Shown here: piece after piece, positions 34,553 to 45,719 of the stretch
Position numbering within the stretch: position 1 is the stretch's first letter
How the letters are laid out: every line of letters begins with the position of its first letter
Source: Cryptomeria japonica
Lineage: Eukaryota; Streptophyta; Pinopsida; Cupressales; Cupressaceae
Length of the DNA: 64,000 bases
Assembly (NCBI RefSeq): GCF_030272615.1
Contig: NC_081406.1
Location: 141,701,299 to 141,765,298 of the forward strand
Reading direction: 5' to 3'
Translations under genes and position numbers: made by a program
Notes under the pieces: model-generated
The model's database searches: none
Told to the model about the DNA's origin: nothing
What the model saw: only the letters and a program-made list of their open reading frames with translations

Positions 34553-35398
34553 ATGACCTCCTACCACACATCAACTTCAAAGTCTACAGACCCAGAGCAA
34601 GGAGAGCTCTTGATGATAAAAAGGACTCTCTTGAAGGAACCAATCAACAAAGAACCACCTCAGAGGAAGTCCCTTTTCAGAACCACCTGCAAGATACAAG
34701 GTAAAGTTTGTAAGGTCATTGTAGATTCTGGATCCACAGATAACATAGGTTCTATTGAAATGGTTACTAAGCGTAAATTGCAAAGAATACCTCATCCCTC
34801 TCCCTATAAGGTATCTTGGTTGAATAAAGGACAACAAGTGTTGATTAGTGAACAAGTTTGGGTAGATTTTTCAATTGGTGAGTATAAGGATAGAGTGTTG
34901 TGTGATGTGGTAGAAATGGATGCTTGTCATTTGTTACTTGGTAGGTCTTGGCAATATGATGTAGATGCTAGGCATGAGGGTAGAAAGAATGTCTACACCA
35001 TCACCAAAAATGCAGAGAATTTTACCATGACCCCTCTCCCGGATGATAGTAAGGATAAACACATTGTGACTGGTGTCATGTTGGTGGATGAGAAAGAATT
35101 CATAAGGGATTTGAAGGAGAAGGATACTCCTTGTTTTGCCATAATTGTCAAGCCTAGGAATGAACCTAAAAAGCAGTCTAAAATCCATGAGGAAAAAGGG
35201 AAGGTAGGGCCTAAGGAGGTTCAAGACCTACTAGATAAGGACAAGGGAATGGTTGCAAACTGTACCACAGATAGTCTACCACCTCAAAGAGAAATCAGTC
35301 ATTGCATAGACCTTATACCAGGTGCTACCCTACCTAACAAGGCAGCCTATAAACTGACCCCTGAACAAAATTTAGAAGTTGCAAGACAGATCCAATAG
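34553..35398 (+). pseudogene. Protease region of the chromovirus-like element
   Basis: In phase with gag, it carries the aspartic protease signature VIVDSGSTDNI near 34719-34750 and the late block CHLLLGRSWQYDVDA near 34925-34970 (usual LLGRPW). The DSG catalytic triad is kept. The C-terminal part leads into the RT N terminus (DLIPGATLPNKAAYKL). It ends at a TAG at 35396 where homologues read through. Confidence 0.88.
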
Positions 35399-36475
35399 TT
35401 ACTTGAGAAAGGGTTCATTAGAAAGAGTATAAGCCCATGTGCAGTCCCGACAGTGTTAGCTCCTAAGAAAGAAGGGACATGGAGGTTGTGTACCGACTCT
35501 AGGGCTATCAACAAGATAACAATTAGATATAGGTTCCCAATGCCAAGAATAGAGGATTTGATGGATTGTCTAGGAGGGGCCAAGTACTACTCCAAAATAG
35601 ACTTGAAAAGTGGCTATCACCAGATTAGGATCAGAGATGGAGACCAATGGAAGACAACATTTAAAACTAATTAAGGCTTGTTTGAATGGATGGTAATGCC
35701 ATTTGGGCTTTCCAATGCCCCTAGTACCTTTATGAGGTTAATGAATGAGGTTCTTAAACCAATTATCAATCATTTTGTGGTAGTATACTTGGATGGTATG
35801 TTGGTTTTCAGTAAGGATAAAAATGAACATCTGATGCATTTGGATTTGGTATTGAAAAGGTTGCATGAGGAGCAGTTCAAGGTCAAATTGGACAAGTGTG
35901 TCTTCTTGCAGAAGGAATTGGTGTTTCTTGGATTTTTTGTTTCCTAAGGTAATCTGAGAATGGATCCATCGAAGGTGGAGGCAATCCTCAATTGGTCCAC
36001 ACCTAGATCTGCAAGTGAGGTAAAAAGTTTCCATGGCTTAGCAAGTTTTTATAGGAAGTTTATAAGAAAGTTTAGTGGGGTTAGTGCTCCTATGATAGAT
36101 ATCATTAAGGGTGGAAGAAAGTGTCAATTTGCTTGGACTGATGAAGCCAACAAGTCTTTTGAGTATTTGAAAACAAAGATTGTAGAACAACCCATCTTAG
36201 TCCTTCCTGATTTTCATAAGGTATTCACTATTGAATGTGATACATCTAAGAAAGCTATTGGAGGAGTCTTGAGTCGGGAGGGTAGGCCTGTGGCCTTTTT
36301 CAGTGAGAAATTAAATGAAGCAAAACAAAAGTATTTAACCTATGACCTAGAGATATATGCCTTGGTACAATCTCTTAAGAAATGGAGTCATTATTTGTTA
36401 CCAATGGAATTTGTTGTTTACACTGACAACCATGCTTTAAGTTTTTTGAACCGGCAGGAGAAACTCAATCACTGA
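35399..36475 (+). pseudogene. Reverse transcriptase and RNase H of the chromovirus-like element
   Basis: RT blocks appear in order in one phase: [47 protein letters not shown] and YLDGMLVFS. The last is the catalytic YxDD box with its second aspartate changed to glycine. TAA codons at 35672 and 35945 interrupt the frame. RNase H follows from about 36190 (FTIECDTSKKAIGGVL, then YDLEIYALVQSLKKW, then VVYTDNHALSF). The first catalytic Asp (ECD) and later ones are present. A TGA at 36473 and a one-base deletion shift the frame at about 36478. Confidence 0.92.
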
Positions 36476-36477
36476 CA

Positions 36478-38086
36478 ATGAAATGGATGGAGTACCTTCA
36501 AGATTTCACATTCACTATCAAGCATAAGAAGGGAGTGGCCAACAAAGTTGCAGATGCCCTTAGTAGGAGGAACTTGGTAATCCAAGAGATTCAATTAGAA
36601 AGCATAAGAATCACTGCTATGAAGGACATGTATCAAGAAGATGCAAATTTCAAGGAGGCTTATGAGGTTTGTCAAGCTATGAATGAAAGGTATCGTATTG
36701 ATTTTTTTGAGTATATGCTTCAAGAAGGTTTACTTTTCAAGGATAGTCACCTTTGTATTCCTAATTGTTCAATGAGGGAGAATATTGTCAAAGAAAAACA
36801 TTGTGGGAGTTTGTCAGGATATTTTGGACTTGATAAGACACTTGAGTTGGTTAGAAGGTTTTATTTTTGGCCTAGATTGAAAACAAATGTGAGGAAATTT
36901 GTTTTAGAGTGTGTGGTGTGTCAACAGGTAAAAGGTACAAGTTCAAATGCAAGCCTTTATACTCCTTTACCAATCCCTACCAAACCTTGGGATTCGGTTA
37001 GTATGGATTTTGTCTTAGGCCTTCCTAGGACTAAATCAGGTTATGACAGTGTCTATGTTGTGGTAGACCGGTTTTCTAAGATGGCACATTTTTTACCATG
37101 CAAGGTTACACATGATGCTTCTAATATTGCAGGTTTTTTCTTCAAGGAAATTGTCAGACTTCATGGGTTACCCTTGAGCATTATCTTGGACAGGGATTCT
37201 AAATATTTAGGACAATTTTGGAGAAATTTGCGGCATAAGTTGGGGACTAACTTGTGGTTCTCTTTTGCTTATCACCCTCAATCTGATGGGCAGACTGAGG
37301 TAATAAATAGGTCCCTTGGAAACTTGTTACGGTGCTTGACCAAGGAGCATGGAACTACTAGGGATACCATTCTTCCACAGGCAGAATTTTCCTAATTATG
37401 ACTCTATGAATAGAAGTACCGGGTTAAGTCCTTTCCAAATTGTGTATGGTACACATCCCAGGGGTATTCTTGAAATTAGAGATGCAAAGAATATTGATAG
37501 AAGAAGTGCTCAGGCAGTTAACTTTGATGACATCATGAAGGATATACACCAACAAGTCAGAGATAAACTGATTCATACCTCTGCAAAATACAAGCAAGTA
37601 GCAGACCTCAAAAGGAGAGATGTTCAATTTACAGTAAGAGATTTGGTAATGATCCATCTCAATAAAGTAAGACTCCCTAAGGAGAAGTACACCAAGTTGC
37701 ACATGAAGAAGATAGGTCCTTTTAAGGTCCTCAAACGATGTGGGAACAATGCATACAAAATAGACCTACCCCCGAAAGTGGTACTGTCACCTATATTTAA
37801 TGTTTCTGATATATATGCATATAAGGGTGTTGTTGATGATGTTTGTGATGCAGGTCAATTTGATTCCTCTATTGCAGACATAATAGCAGGACTTTTCCCA
37901 CAACCCAAACCTAAAATTGAATGTATTCTGGATCAAAGGATCAACAAGCAAACTAGGAGGAAGACTTACTTGGAGTACCTAGTCAAATGGAAGAATCAAC
38001 CTTTAGAGGATGCTACGTGGATGACTTCTAAGGCCATTGAGAAGACAGGAACTCGCTTTACAAACATCCCAACTCAAGGGACTTGA
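36478..38086 (+). pseudogene. Integrase with C-terminal chromodomain
   Basis: After the RNase H tail (HKKGVANKVADALSRR), the zinc region reads KHCGSLSGYFGLDKT and ECVVCQQVKG. The second histidine of the HHCC motif is a tyrosine. The catalytic core keeps D (VSMDFVLGLP), D (ILDRDSKYLGQFW) and E (DGQTEVINRSL). A frameshift near 37390 moves to another phase, with NRSTGLSPFQIVYG. The end carries a chromodomain-like block, TYLEYLVKWKNQPLEDATWM (about 37962-38022), which directs chromoviruses to chromatin marks. The residues that would bind methyl-lysine are only partly conserved. Confidence 0.9.
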
Positions 38087-38108
38087 GTTTCTTTTGGGCT
38101 AGGGAGTA

Positions 38109-39600
38109 TGGTGCAGAGCACATTTCATTTCATAGCTAATTTTCAAGCACATGGTGTTGTCCACTGGTTCATTTATGTTGTAATTGTGGGTTGGATCAAT
38201 GATCAACCTTGATGTAACTGAATGCCTATTTTGTATTGTCAATAATCTCTCAAGTGAGCATATGAACCTAGAGGTCTATTAGGCCATGAAGGCTTGGAAT
38301 TTGGATTTTGACAAAGTTAGTGTGTCTAGGATGTTGTCTTAGGTGTTGGAGTAAATAATGACCTTGGTTGTGTTTCCATAAGGTCTTGGTAGTCAATAAC
38401 CGGTGTTGTTCTAAAATTGCAAAATTGCAAAATGTTGCATTTGTTGTCAAGCAACTTTTCAAAGTTGTCGGTAGATGACAACTACTTCTCCAATGGTCCT
38501 AACTATTCAAAAGTTGGTTATAGACATTAGAAGAGGTTTATATATATGTGGACAACCATAGGAAGGCATGCCGAGGGTTTTGTAAAGTTTGGTGGAGAAA
38601 GTGAATAAGATAAATTTGATTTCGCCATATAGAGGATTTTCCGTACGATTCATACAGAGTGTGAGAATTTCTGATGAAGTTTTGATTTGGTTAGGAGTAA
38701 CTCTAAAACACCTTTCTAATGCGCTAGGTTTGACCTCTCAAAGTAGAGTTTAATAGACGTTACAAATGTTTAATTTCTGCAGGTTGAAACCCTCCATTTT
38801 CAAGGGTTATAATGCAAGTAAGGCCCTAACTTGCAGTCTACTCATTGGGATCCGATGGCCATGGGTAGAATGCTAGTTAGGGATGTGTATTTTGAGATTC
38901 TAGAGGGACGAGGTCAGAGGAGTTGGTTGGTACAGTGCCACCAAGCCCCAGTCTAAACCGGTTGAGGGTTTAGATTAGATGAGTTTCTTTAAATAAACAA
39001 TGAACAATGATGAGAAGATGAGTTGAAGTGTTGAAACTGGGTATTTGAATATAGGAGAAACTTCCTGAAAAGTTGGAACCTTCCTGTGATCCCATTCTCC
39101 ATTCCTCTTTTGTGTGACTGGTCTAACCTGATCAATTAGCCTGTAACCCAGTAGGTGTTGAAGAGTGCAGGAATAGGGTGGAAAATCTAATCTTTTTGAA
39201 TCTGATAGTGATCCCAAAAGGGTGTCTAAAACCTAAAGTTGGGTAAGAGTTATTTGGTGTTATTTGGAGAAAAGTCCCAAAAGACAGTGAAATTGGGCTA
39301 CTAGCCACTGAACCTGTACTGGTAAGTCTATGAAACTGGTATTGGTAAAACTATGAAACTTGTACCAGTAGACCTCTACTGATGGGCTTGTCTAGTCCTC
39401 AAAAACCAACACTTGTCTTGTGTTTCAAATTTGCATTGTGGAAGATCTTGATAGGTCTTAGGAAGTGGATAGGAGTATGTGTCAACCTGGTTAGTGATGA
39501 GAAGTTGATTTCACCATTGAGGTGTGAAACAGAGCCGAAAAGAGAAGACCAGAGGTGTGTGTGTGGGTTTATCACCCTACTACTGCCGACCTCTACATCA
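38109..39600 (+). repeat. 3' LTR of the chromovirus-like element
   Basis: This 1,492-bp copy matches the 5' LTR end to end and finishes CCGACCTCTACATCA. It contains a short extra segment near 39172-39207 and lacks a duplicated AAAGTCCC. Confidence 0.92.
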
Positions 39601-39911
39601 AATAGAACCACAACAAGACCAATCCTTATCATGCATAACTTGTCTATTACATAGCCTAGTATCCAATGTAATAGACTCCACTTCCAATATATTCCATGAA
39701 CTCCTTCCACACAATTGCAACCTTAATATATTTGGCCTAGACATTTCCTCTATCATGGCTACAATGACACTAATGGAAGTGTCTCCAGGTAAGACACTAA
39801 ATGTCAGTAATGAGTTGAGAAAATCCCAACACTCTGAATTGTTGCACATGTTGCAAGCTCACACATTTGCATGTATTTGGGACTACCATGACATGAGAGG
39901 CATAGACCCTA
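39601..39911 (+). pseudogene. Gypsy linker before RT, continuation of the older element
   Basis: After the duplicated AATAG the older gypsy frame resumes (RTTTRPILIMHNLS, then KTLNVSNELRKSQHSELLHM and HTFACIWDYHDMRGIDP). The last block is the conserved sequence just before gypsy RT (usual FAW.Y.DM.GI.P). Sequence identity breaks at 39911 where a TGTTAG LTR begins. The rest of the RT is not seen in the window. Confidence 0.75.
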
Positions 39912-40373
39912 TGTTAGTGTAGGTTTTTATTTTCTAGTTAGTTATTTATTTTCCTATTCCTAGGTTTTTCCTACACTTTTACTTAAACTTGTTTAAGATT
40001 AAGGAATAAATTATTAGTGTGAGTGGGTGCAAGGTGTCTACACCTTTCACGGGAGTTAAAATTTCCTATTTTAGGTTATTATGGTGATCCCTTCCCATCG
40101 GTCATATTTGCCTCCTCTCCTCTCTCTCATTTTTCATATATACTCACTCCTACCTGGTCTTGGAATTCCATTTTCTATTGCATTATAATTGCATTCTACA
40201 ACTATTTGATCTTTTATTCTCCTAATGTTATTTTTCTTTTGTAGCATTTTTATTTCTCTCTTGGAGACTAACTTTGTATTGTTATTTTGATCTTGTATCT
40301 TTTACATTCACATTTTTATTTCTATTCATTTGCACCAGGTATCTTGGATTATTCATCTTTTTAGATTCTAACA
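39912..40373 (+). repeat. LTR of a copia-like element
   Basis: Ends are TGTTAG and CTAACA, a perfect 6-bp inverted terminus, 462 bp apart. It has a TATA-like CATATATACTC near 40135. TAATATCAAAGC (40374-40385) follows and fits the initiator-Met primer site with G-to-A changes. It inserted directly into the gypsy RT linker. No second LTR of this family is visible to the right, so its 3' end is missing, outside the window, or diverged beyond recognition. Confidence 0.75.
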
Positions 40374-41270
40374 TAATATCAAAGCAATTCTAGTGTAAGA
40401 ATAAACTTTAGTTTCATTATTCAAGAAATTTAAGAGGGGCTAATAGATTTTCTAAAGTTTCCTAAAAGCCTAGAATGATCTTCTCTTGCAATTTCATATG
40501 AACTTGAGAATCATAAAAGTTTGAGGACTTTTTTTTAATCTTTGGGGTTTTTAAGCATATATTTTATAAAATCCAGGTGTTTGTAGTATTTTTGCAATCT
40601 TGGTAGCTTTTTAGTTGTTTAATAGCATCTATAAGGCTCAATAAAGTTAAATTTAGCTTTAATTTCACCAAAATTAGAGCTCAAAAATTAAAGATTTAGA
40701 TTGGAGGTGTTTTTTATATTGCATTTGATTTATGTCTTTTGCAAGTCAAATCAAAAAATGGTTTTTGGGTTTCATTCTCAGCCCTTAAAAACCACTTGGA
40801 TATCTATTATATTTACAAATATTAATTAAATCTAACAAAAATCACTATCCAAAAAGCATTGCATGCCCATTTTTTGGCTAGTAGAAGGTTGAATTTATTT
40901 CATTTTTTCATCATCTACTTACTAGATCATTGAAAAATGTTTTATGGGTTTTGTTTGTTGCATCAATTTTTTTTCATTTTTGTTATTTTCTACATACAAT
41001 GAGTAGATCTCTCAAAAATTAAATTAGATTTAAAACTTTTTATCCTAGAAAAATCGTTCCTACAAGACAATTTTTTTAAAAAAAATTCACACCTTTTGTT
41101 TTGGGTGTCAATTTTAGGGAACACGATATCGTTGGAAACATAAAGATGAGAATTTTCCATCCATATGGTCTTGATCAAATTTACTATCTTTTTTTTTTTT
41201 TTTTCTCTTTCTGATATTGCAGACCAAAATTGAAATCAATAAGGCTACAATTAAAGAAATGTGGAATTGA
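40374..41270 (+). other. Leader of the copia-like element, non-coding
   Basis: AT-rich sequence with long T runs between the primer site and the gag remnant. No open frame or repeat structure is evident. Confidence 0.4.
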
Positions 41271-41279
41271 AAATAAAGA

Positions 41280-41870
41280 TGAACAATTGATTCTTAGTAT
41301 ACTCTCTTAGTATTTGTTTCCACCTTCTATGCTACTAAGGGTGCACTTGAGACTTAATTTATCATGTCATCCTTGGATTATTTTACTATTTCTCTCACAT
41401 GGGAGCAAGATGACCTAATCCAAATGGGTGCTCTCAAATACTCTAAGTCACATACCATGGTTTCCAACCAAGGCACAAAATAACAAAAAAGACAAAGTAG
41501 TAACGATAAGTATAAGAAAAAAAGAATAATAATCAGAAGAAGAATAAAAAACAAGATACCTCAAAAGAAACCAATGAGACCCAATCTTCTGATGGTGGAA
41601 AGTCTAAGAAAGAGAGAGTTAAATGTGTCTATTGTAAAAGACTCATGATGAGCATAAACGTTTGAAGAAACAAATTGATCACTTGACACACATTCTTGAA
41701 AATAATAATATCAATGTTCTTAAATTTGTAAAACAAAGTTCAAGTGAGGTGTTGAACAAGGCTAAAGAGAATAACAAGGGGAAAGGAAAGGGCAAGGCCC
41801 TTGTAGCATTTGCTTCACCACCATCCACTTAGGGGAAAATTAGACTTATACACTATTGGATACTAGTTGG
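41280..41870 (+). pseudogene. Copia-like gag remnant with worn zinc knuckle
   Basis: Broken frames read SSLDYFTISLTWEQDDLIQMGALK and then, after frameshift, CVYCKR, HDEHKRLKKQIDHLTHILENNN and NNKGKGKGKALVAFASPPST. The CxxC...H pattern resembles the Gag knuckle with its final Cys changed. The segment after it (about 41850) would be the protease junction. It is likely part of the copia-like element whose LTR is at 39912 (inference). Confidence 0.5.
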
Positions 41871-41929
41871 GAAAAGGGGAAAATAAAAAATGAAAATGAC
41901 TTTTTGAAGATGAAATGCTCCTACTACTA

Positions 41930-43510
41930 ACTAGGTGATTCACCAAAAGTTGATTTTAGTTCTATACCCTCCTGCATAAAACTTACAATGATTCAACATA
42001 ACCATATGCTTTGAACAAAATATGATTTTCAACACTTCATATATCAGTATTTTACATGGAGGATGTTTTTATATGTTGCCTTTAGATAGAACAACTGCAC
42101 AAGATTGTTCATAGCTTATGATTTGCATGAAAGTACCAAAATCTATTCATGTGTTTGCATCTTGAGCATATTTTGAGGTTTTAAAAGTAAAACACAAAAA
42201 AATATGCTCATAAATTGATTTAAACATATGAAAACAACCACATATAAGGCATATAATTCAAACTGATACAAAGAAGTAATACAAAGTATTTGAACTAAAT
42301 AAAGTTGTCTTCTATTGCTTAAAAATTGTGTTACAATGCTAGAGCAGTCACTAAGTGATTGAAAATTAGTTGCAAGTCTATTAGTTTGCTTGAAAGGGCT
42401 AGAAATAGCTACAATGGTTGCAAAATCAAAGCAAGAACTAACTTTTTAAAAGCTTAACATTTGAATACTTATAATTTTTTACATCCTTGAAGATCTGCAA
42501 CATGTGATGTTGAAAGAGATGACAAGTATCCCTACATATGATGGTTGAAGAAGTCTTCTTTCTATTGATGGGTTAGATGTAACTAAAAATGTCACTTTAA
42601 GACTCTTCAAATTGCCTCAAACTGCAACATTAATTAATTTTAACTCCCCTCTTTGACTTGTCTATGGATAAGGCTTTAATTTATGCTCTCAGATACTTGG
42701 AAGTAGGTGAAAAAAGTCTTCAGACTACCTCTATATTTGCTCCACCACTTGGACAACTCACTAACCCCTTCCTAAATTTCTTCTATTTATTGTGCACTTC
42801 ATCAAGCCACCTCTAAATCTCCTCTCCATGATGCCTTTGCTTCATCCAACTACCTTGGTTTAGATTCAATTGATTAGGGGTCATAAAGACCCCTCAAACT
42901 ACTTGTAACTAAGTCATAAAAACTTCAAACTACTTCTTGAATGTAGATGCATCCTTTGGGAACCTTCTACACATGTTGAAATGACTTTAAGAGTCTCAAA
43001 AAATGGTCTCTATACTACTCTTTGCAACTATTCTCATATTTACTATCACAAAAATTGCTTCAGACTTGTGCATGTTCTCATTTTAGAGACTTCATCCTCT
43101 GTTGAGTCTTAGCTTCCTCAATTAGAAGACCATGTATCCTTCATGCTATGCTTTTTGGTATTTAAGAATACTCTTGATTTATCATTGTCATGAATACTAA
43201 ATCAATGTCCTTTGATTTCTATGTTGCTCAATCTTCTTCTCAGTGCTTTTGCATAAGATAAATCATTATTCTTGTATGGCAAATATCATTGTCATGACTA
43301 TTATTTTCTAAAATGTCTGCTTTTTGTTGGCAAATGAATGACTTCATATAAGAAATCACTATTTGATTTTGCTAACAATCATTGTCTTATTAATTATGAA
43401 ATGAAATCATTGCCCATTTTTTTGAGTTTACTGCCTTTCTCTTCAACATCTTCCCTCATTATTTGCCTTGCCATTGTTTTTTTTTTTAGTAACTAAAACT
43501 ATCCTAGTGT
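41930..43510. other. Worn retroelement interior, no domain recognised
   Basis: Low-complexity, AT-rich sequence between the gag remnant and the nested minus-strand element. I see no conserved protein block. Confidence 0.35.
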
Positions 43511-43515
43511 GTTAT

Positions 43516-44757
43516 TGTAAAGCAGAAAAATCGAACCCTAGTCGTTCTCCCCTCCCCAACTCCAAGGAGAGAGAAGGGAGAGTCACTAGGGTTGATGGTT
43601 TTCACTTAGGAGAGACTTTACATTCAAAAGAGGGGTTAAAACCCACAAGATCTTATCCCACACAATGCAAGATTGGATTCTAAATGAGTTTCAAGGGTTA
43701 AAACATCAAGGATACCCTCTTTTGTAAAGAATGTAGATAGAATGATTGAACTAAGAATGCATGTAAAGTAGGAAAGATTCGCTTATAAACAGAGATAGGG
43801 ATACGGGATGAAGCTGCGGACCTGGAATTAGCAGTAAAATGTCGAGACGGTGCTGTTCTGCAAATTTGAGTGAAAGTTGATGGGACGATGGCGCCCGACG
43901 TGCACACGGTCCTCCGAAAAATCCGCGAAACGAAGGGGGATCTGTTCGTCTCTGCACAAGGATTCCAGATCTTCAATTGCAGCTGCGTACCTGCAACCTA
44001 CACACAGAAAAGAGAGGACGATTGGGGGGTTAGGGATGAGGGGTTTGCCTTTAGGTCAAACCCCAGTTTTGGAATTAACCAAGAAATGAGAATGTTGTAA
44101 ATGTAAATGTTTGTAATGTAAACAAGTACTGATACCTTGTTGTAAGAATGTTTGTATTCTTACATGCGAAGGTGTAATGTATGTAATATTTTGTATATTA
44201 TATGTGATCTCCTCTTCAATGGTTGAATCCTTGTCTTGAATGCAACACTTAGCCTTGAATGGAGACTTAGAATGCTCAATTGCTTGAAGGAATGCTTGAA
44301 TGCTTGAATGCTTGAATGTTTGAATATCGCTTCCGCGTCTTGCTTGCATATGTTTTCCTCTTTTTTTCTACCTCCTCAAATGGGAGGGGAAATGTGGTTT
44401 ATATACTTGTCAATTAGGGCTGATAGACTGATTTTCCCGACCTTAGGCCGACCAGGAAACATTATTTTCCAATTTGCAAACTTAAAGACCCGATGCCCAC
44501 AAGAGACCGGGCCCAAAATAGGGCCAGGGACCAGGGCGTTGGGCGCCCTAGTCCAGAAGGACCAGGGCACTGGGCGCCATGGTCCCACCTCCCGGGACAG
44601 CAGGGTGCAAGGAGGGATCAGGCCAGGGTGTGGAAAAATGCAGTTTTTGGTGTCGTAAACAGGTTTCGGGGTCTCCATTTAGGTTCAATGTTGCACCGCC
44701 ATCATGAAGACCCAAATGCAATCGAAATTGCAAGTGTCACAATTTTAGGACGCTACA
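43516..44757 (-). repeat. 3' LTR (sense direction) of the gag-protease element
   Basis: On the minus strand it starts TGTAGCGTCCTAAAATTG and ends TCTGCTTTACA. A TATATAAA box is at 44398-44405 (minus). U3 carries about 2 units of a GGACCAGGGCGCTGGGCGCC-type GC repeat, against about 3 in the other LTR. A hairpin motif at 43881-43915 lies in the transcribed part. Confidence 0.93.
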
Positions 44758-45719
44758 TTTAGCCCCCACTTTAGCGGGAGTATAAGCGTACGCCCATACT
44801 TTCGGTAAAGTACAAGGAAACAACATTGAAAATCTTTCACCACGTCAAGGAGGCAAGATACACCAAGCCCCCAATGGACTAAGGATCTTACGACTTCGAT
44901 TGAAAAAGTAAAAGGGAAGATCATGAGGGAGAACCATGACTGTCAGTAGTAAGGTTCCCTCACTATGAGTCATGCAAGAAAGATATCAAAAATTTTCAAG
45001 GCAAAGCTAAATTTGTCAAGAAATTTTCAAGTATCTTGAAAAGATATGAATGGGATGTATGCCCCCCTACATTAAAGCGATCGCACACGCCTCACTGGGG
45101 GTGATTGCTTTAAGGTAGTGATACATATAAGAAATGAGAAAGGAGCACGTTATCACAAGGATTTAGCCCCCAAGTGTGAGATAAGCCCAAGGATAATAGA
45201 CACAAAACACAAAGCACAAGGTGACTTCGCTTTCCTCGGGGTCAGTATGTTGTATGATAATTCATGTATATCATATGTATGTATGCATAATTGTTCTTCA
45301 TTCCCCAATCAAGGAAGGTCACCTAGAAGAAGGGAACACATGTGTCTTTTGAGTCAACATGAGAGAGACCAAAAGAGATCTCAATGTTTTGCATCATACT
45401 CAAGTAGACAACACTAAGGACAACAAATAGAAGAATGAGAATAACACATAGAAGAAGTAACAAAAGAGAGGAGGAGAGAGTTTGCTATGCTAATGAACTA
45501 GTCTAGCACGTCATCTACCCCCCTATCTTGCTGATCAATATTTTGGGAAGGTAGGAAACATGCTAGAGGAGGAACATCCAACACAACAGATGGAGCTATC
45601 ACAAGATCCAAACAAGGGCTATGTTCATGTTCCGAGCCACGTTGTTCTTGTCTAGGAGCTAGGATAAGTGCTTTAGAAAATTCGTTAGATAGATGGTTAT
45701 CAACATCAACATATTCATA
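44758..45719 (-). other. 3' non-coding region of the gag-protease element
   Basis: Between the polyprotein stop (TAA at 45722-45720) and the 3' LTR no long sense frame is seen. A purine-rich tract abuts the LTR. A complete element would hold RT, RNase H and integrase here, so their loss is the defining feature. Confidence 0.6.

Larger units (their letters stand above)
31946..39600 (+). mobile_element. Chromovirus-like Ty3/gypsy retrotransposon, nearly complete but dead
   Basis: LTRs are 31946-33411 and 38109-39600, with ends TGGTG/CATCA. Flanks GATAG (31941-31945) and AATAG (39601-39605) are a 4-of-5 TSD. The primer-like site TGGTATCAAATC is at 33414-33425. A purine-rich stretch precedes the 3' LTR (38090-38108). 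Inside, in order, are gag with CCHC, protease, RT, RNase H, integrase and a chromodomain. Many frame-breaking stops and two frameshifts are present, and the two LTRs have visibly diverged, so insertion was not recent. It sits in the linker of an older gypsy element. Confidence 0.92.

Noticed and set aside
44308-44762. Overlapping frames of 89-116 codons in the LTR at 43516 and again in the LTR at 50128
   Set aside because: They are GC-rich U3 repeat sequence, open on both strands; non-coding LTR sequence.
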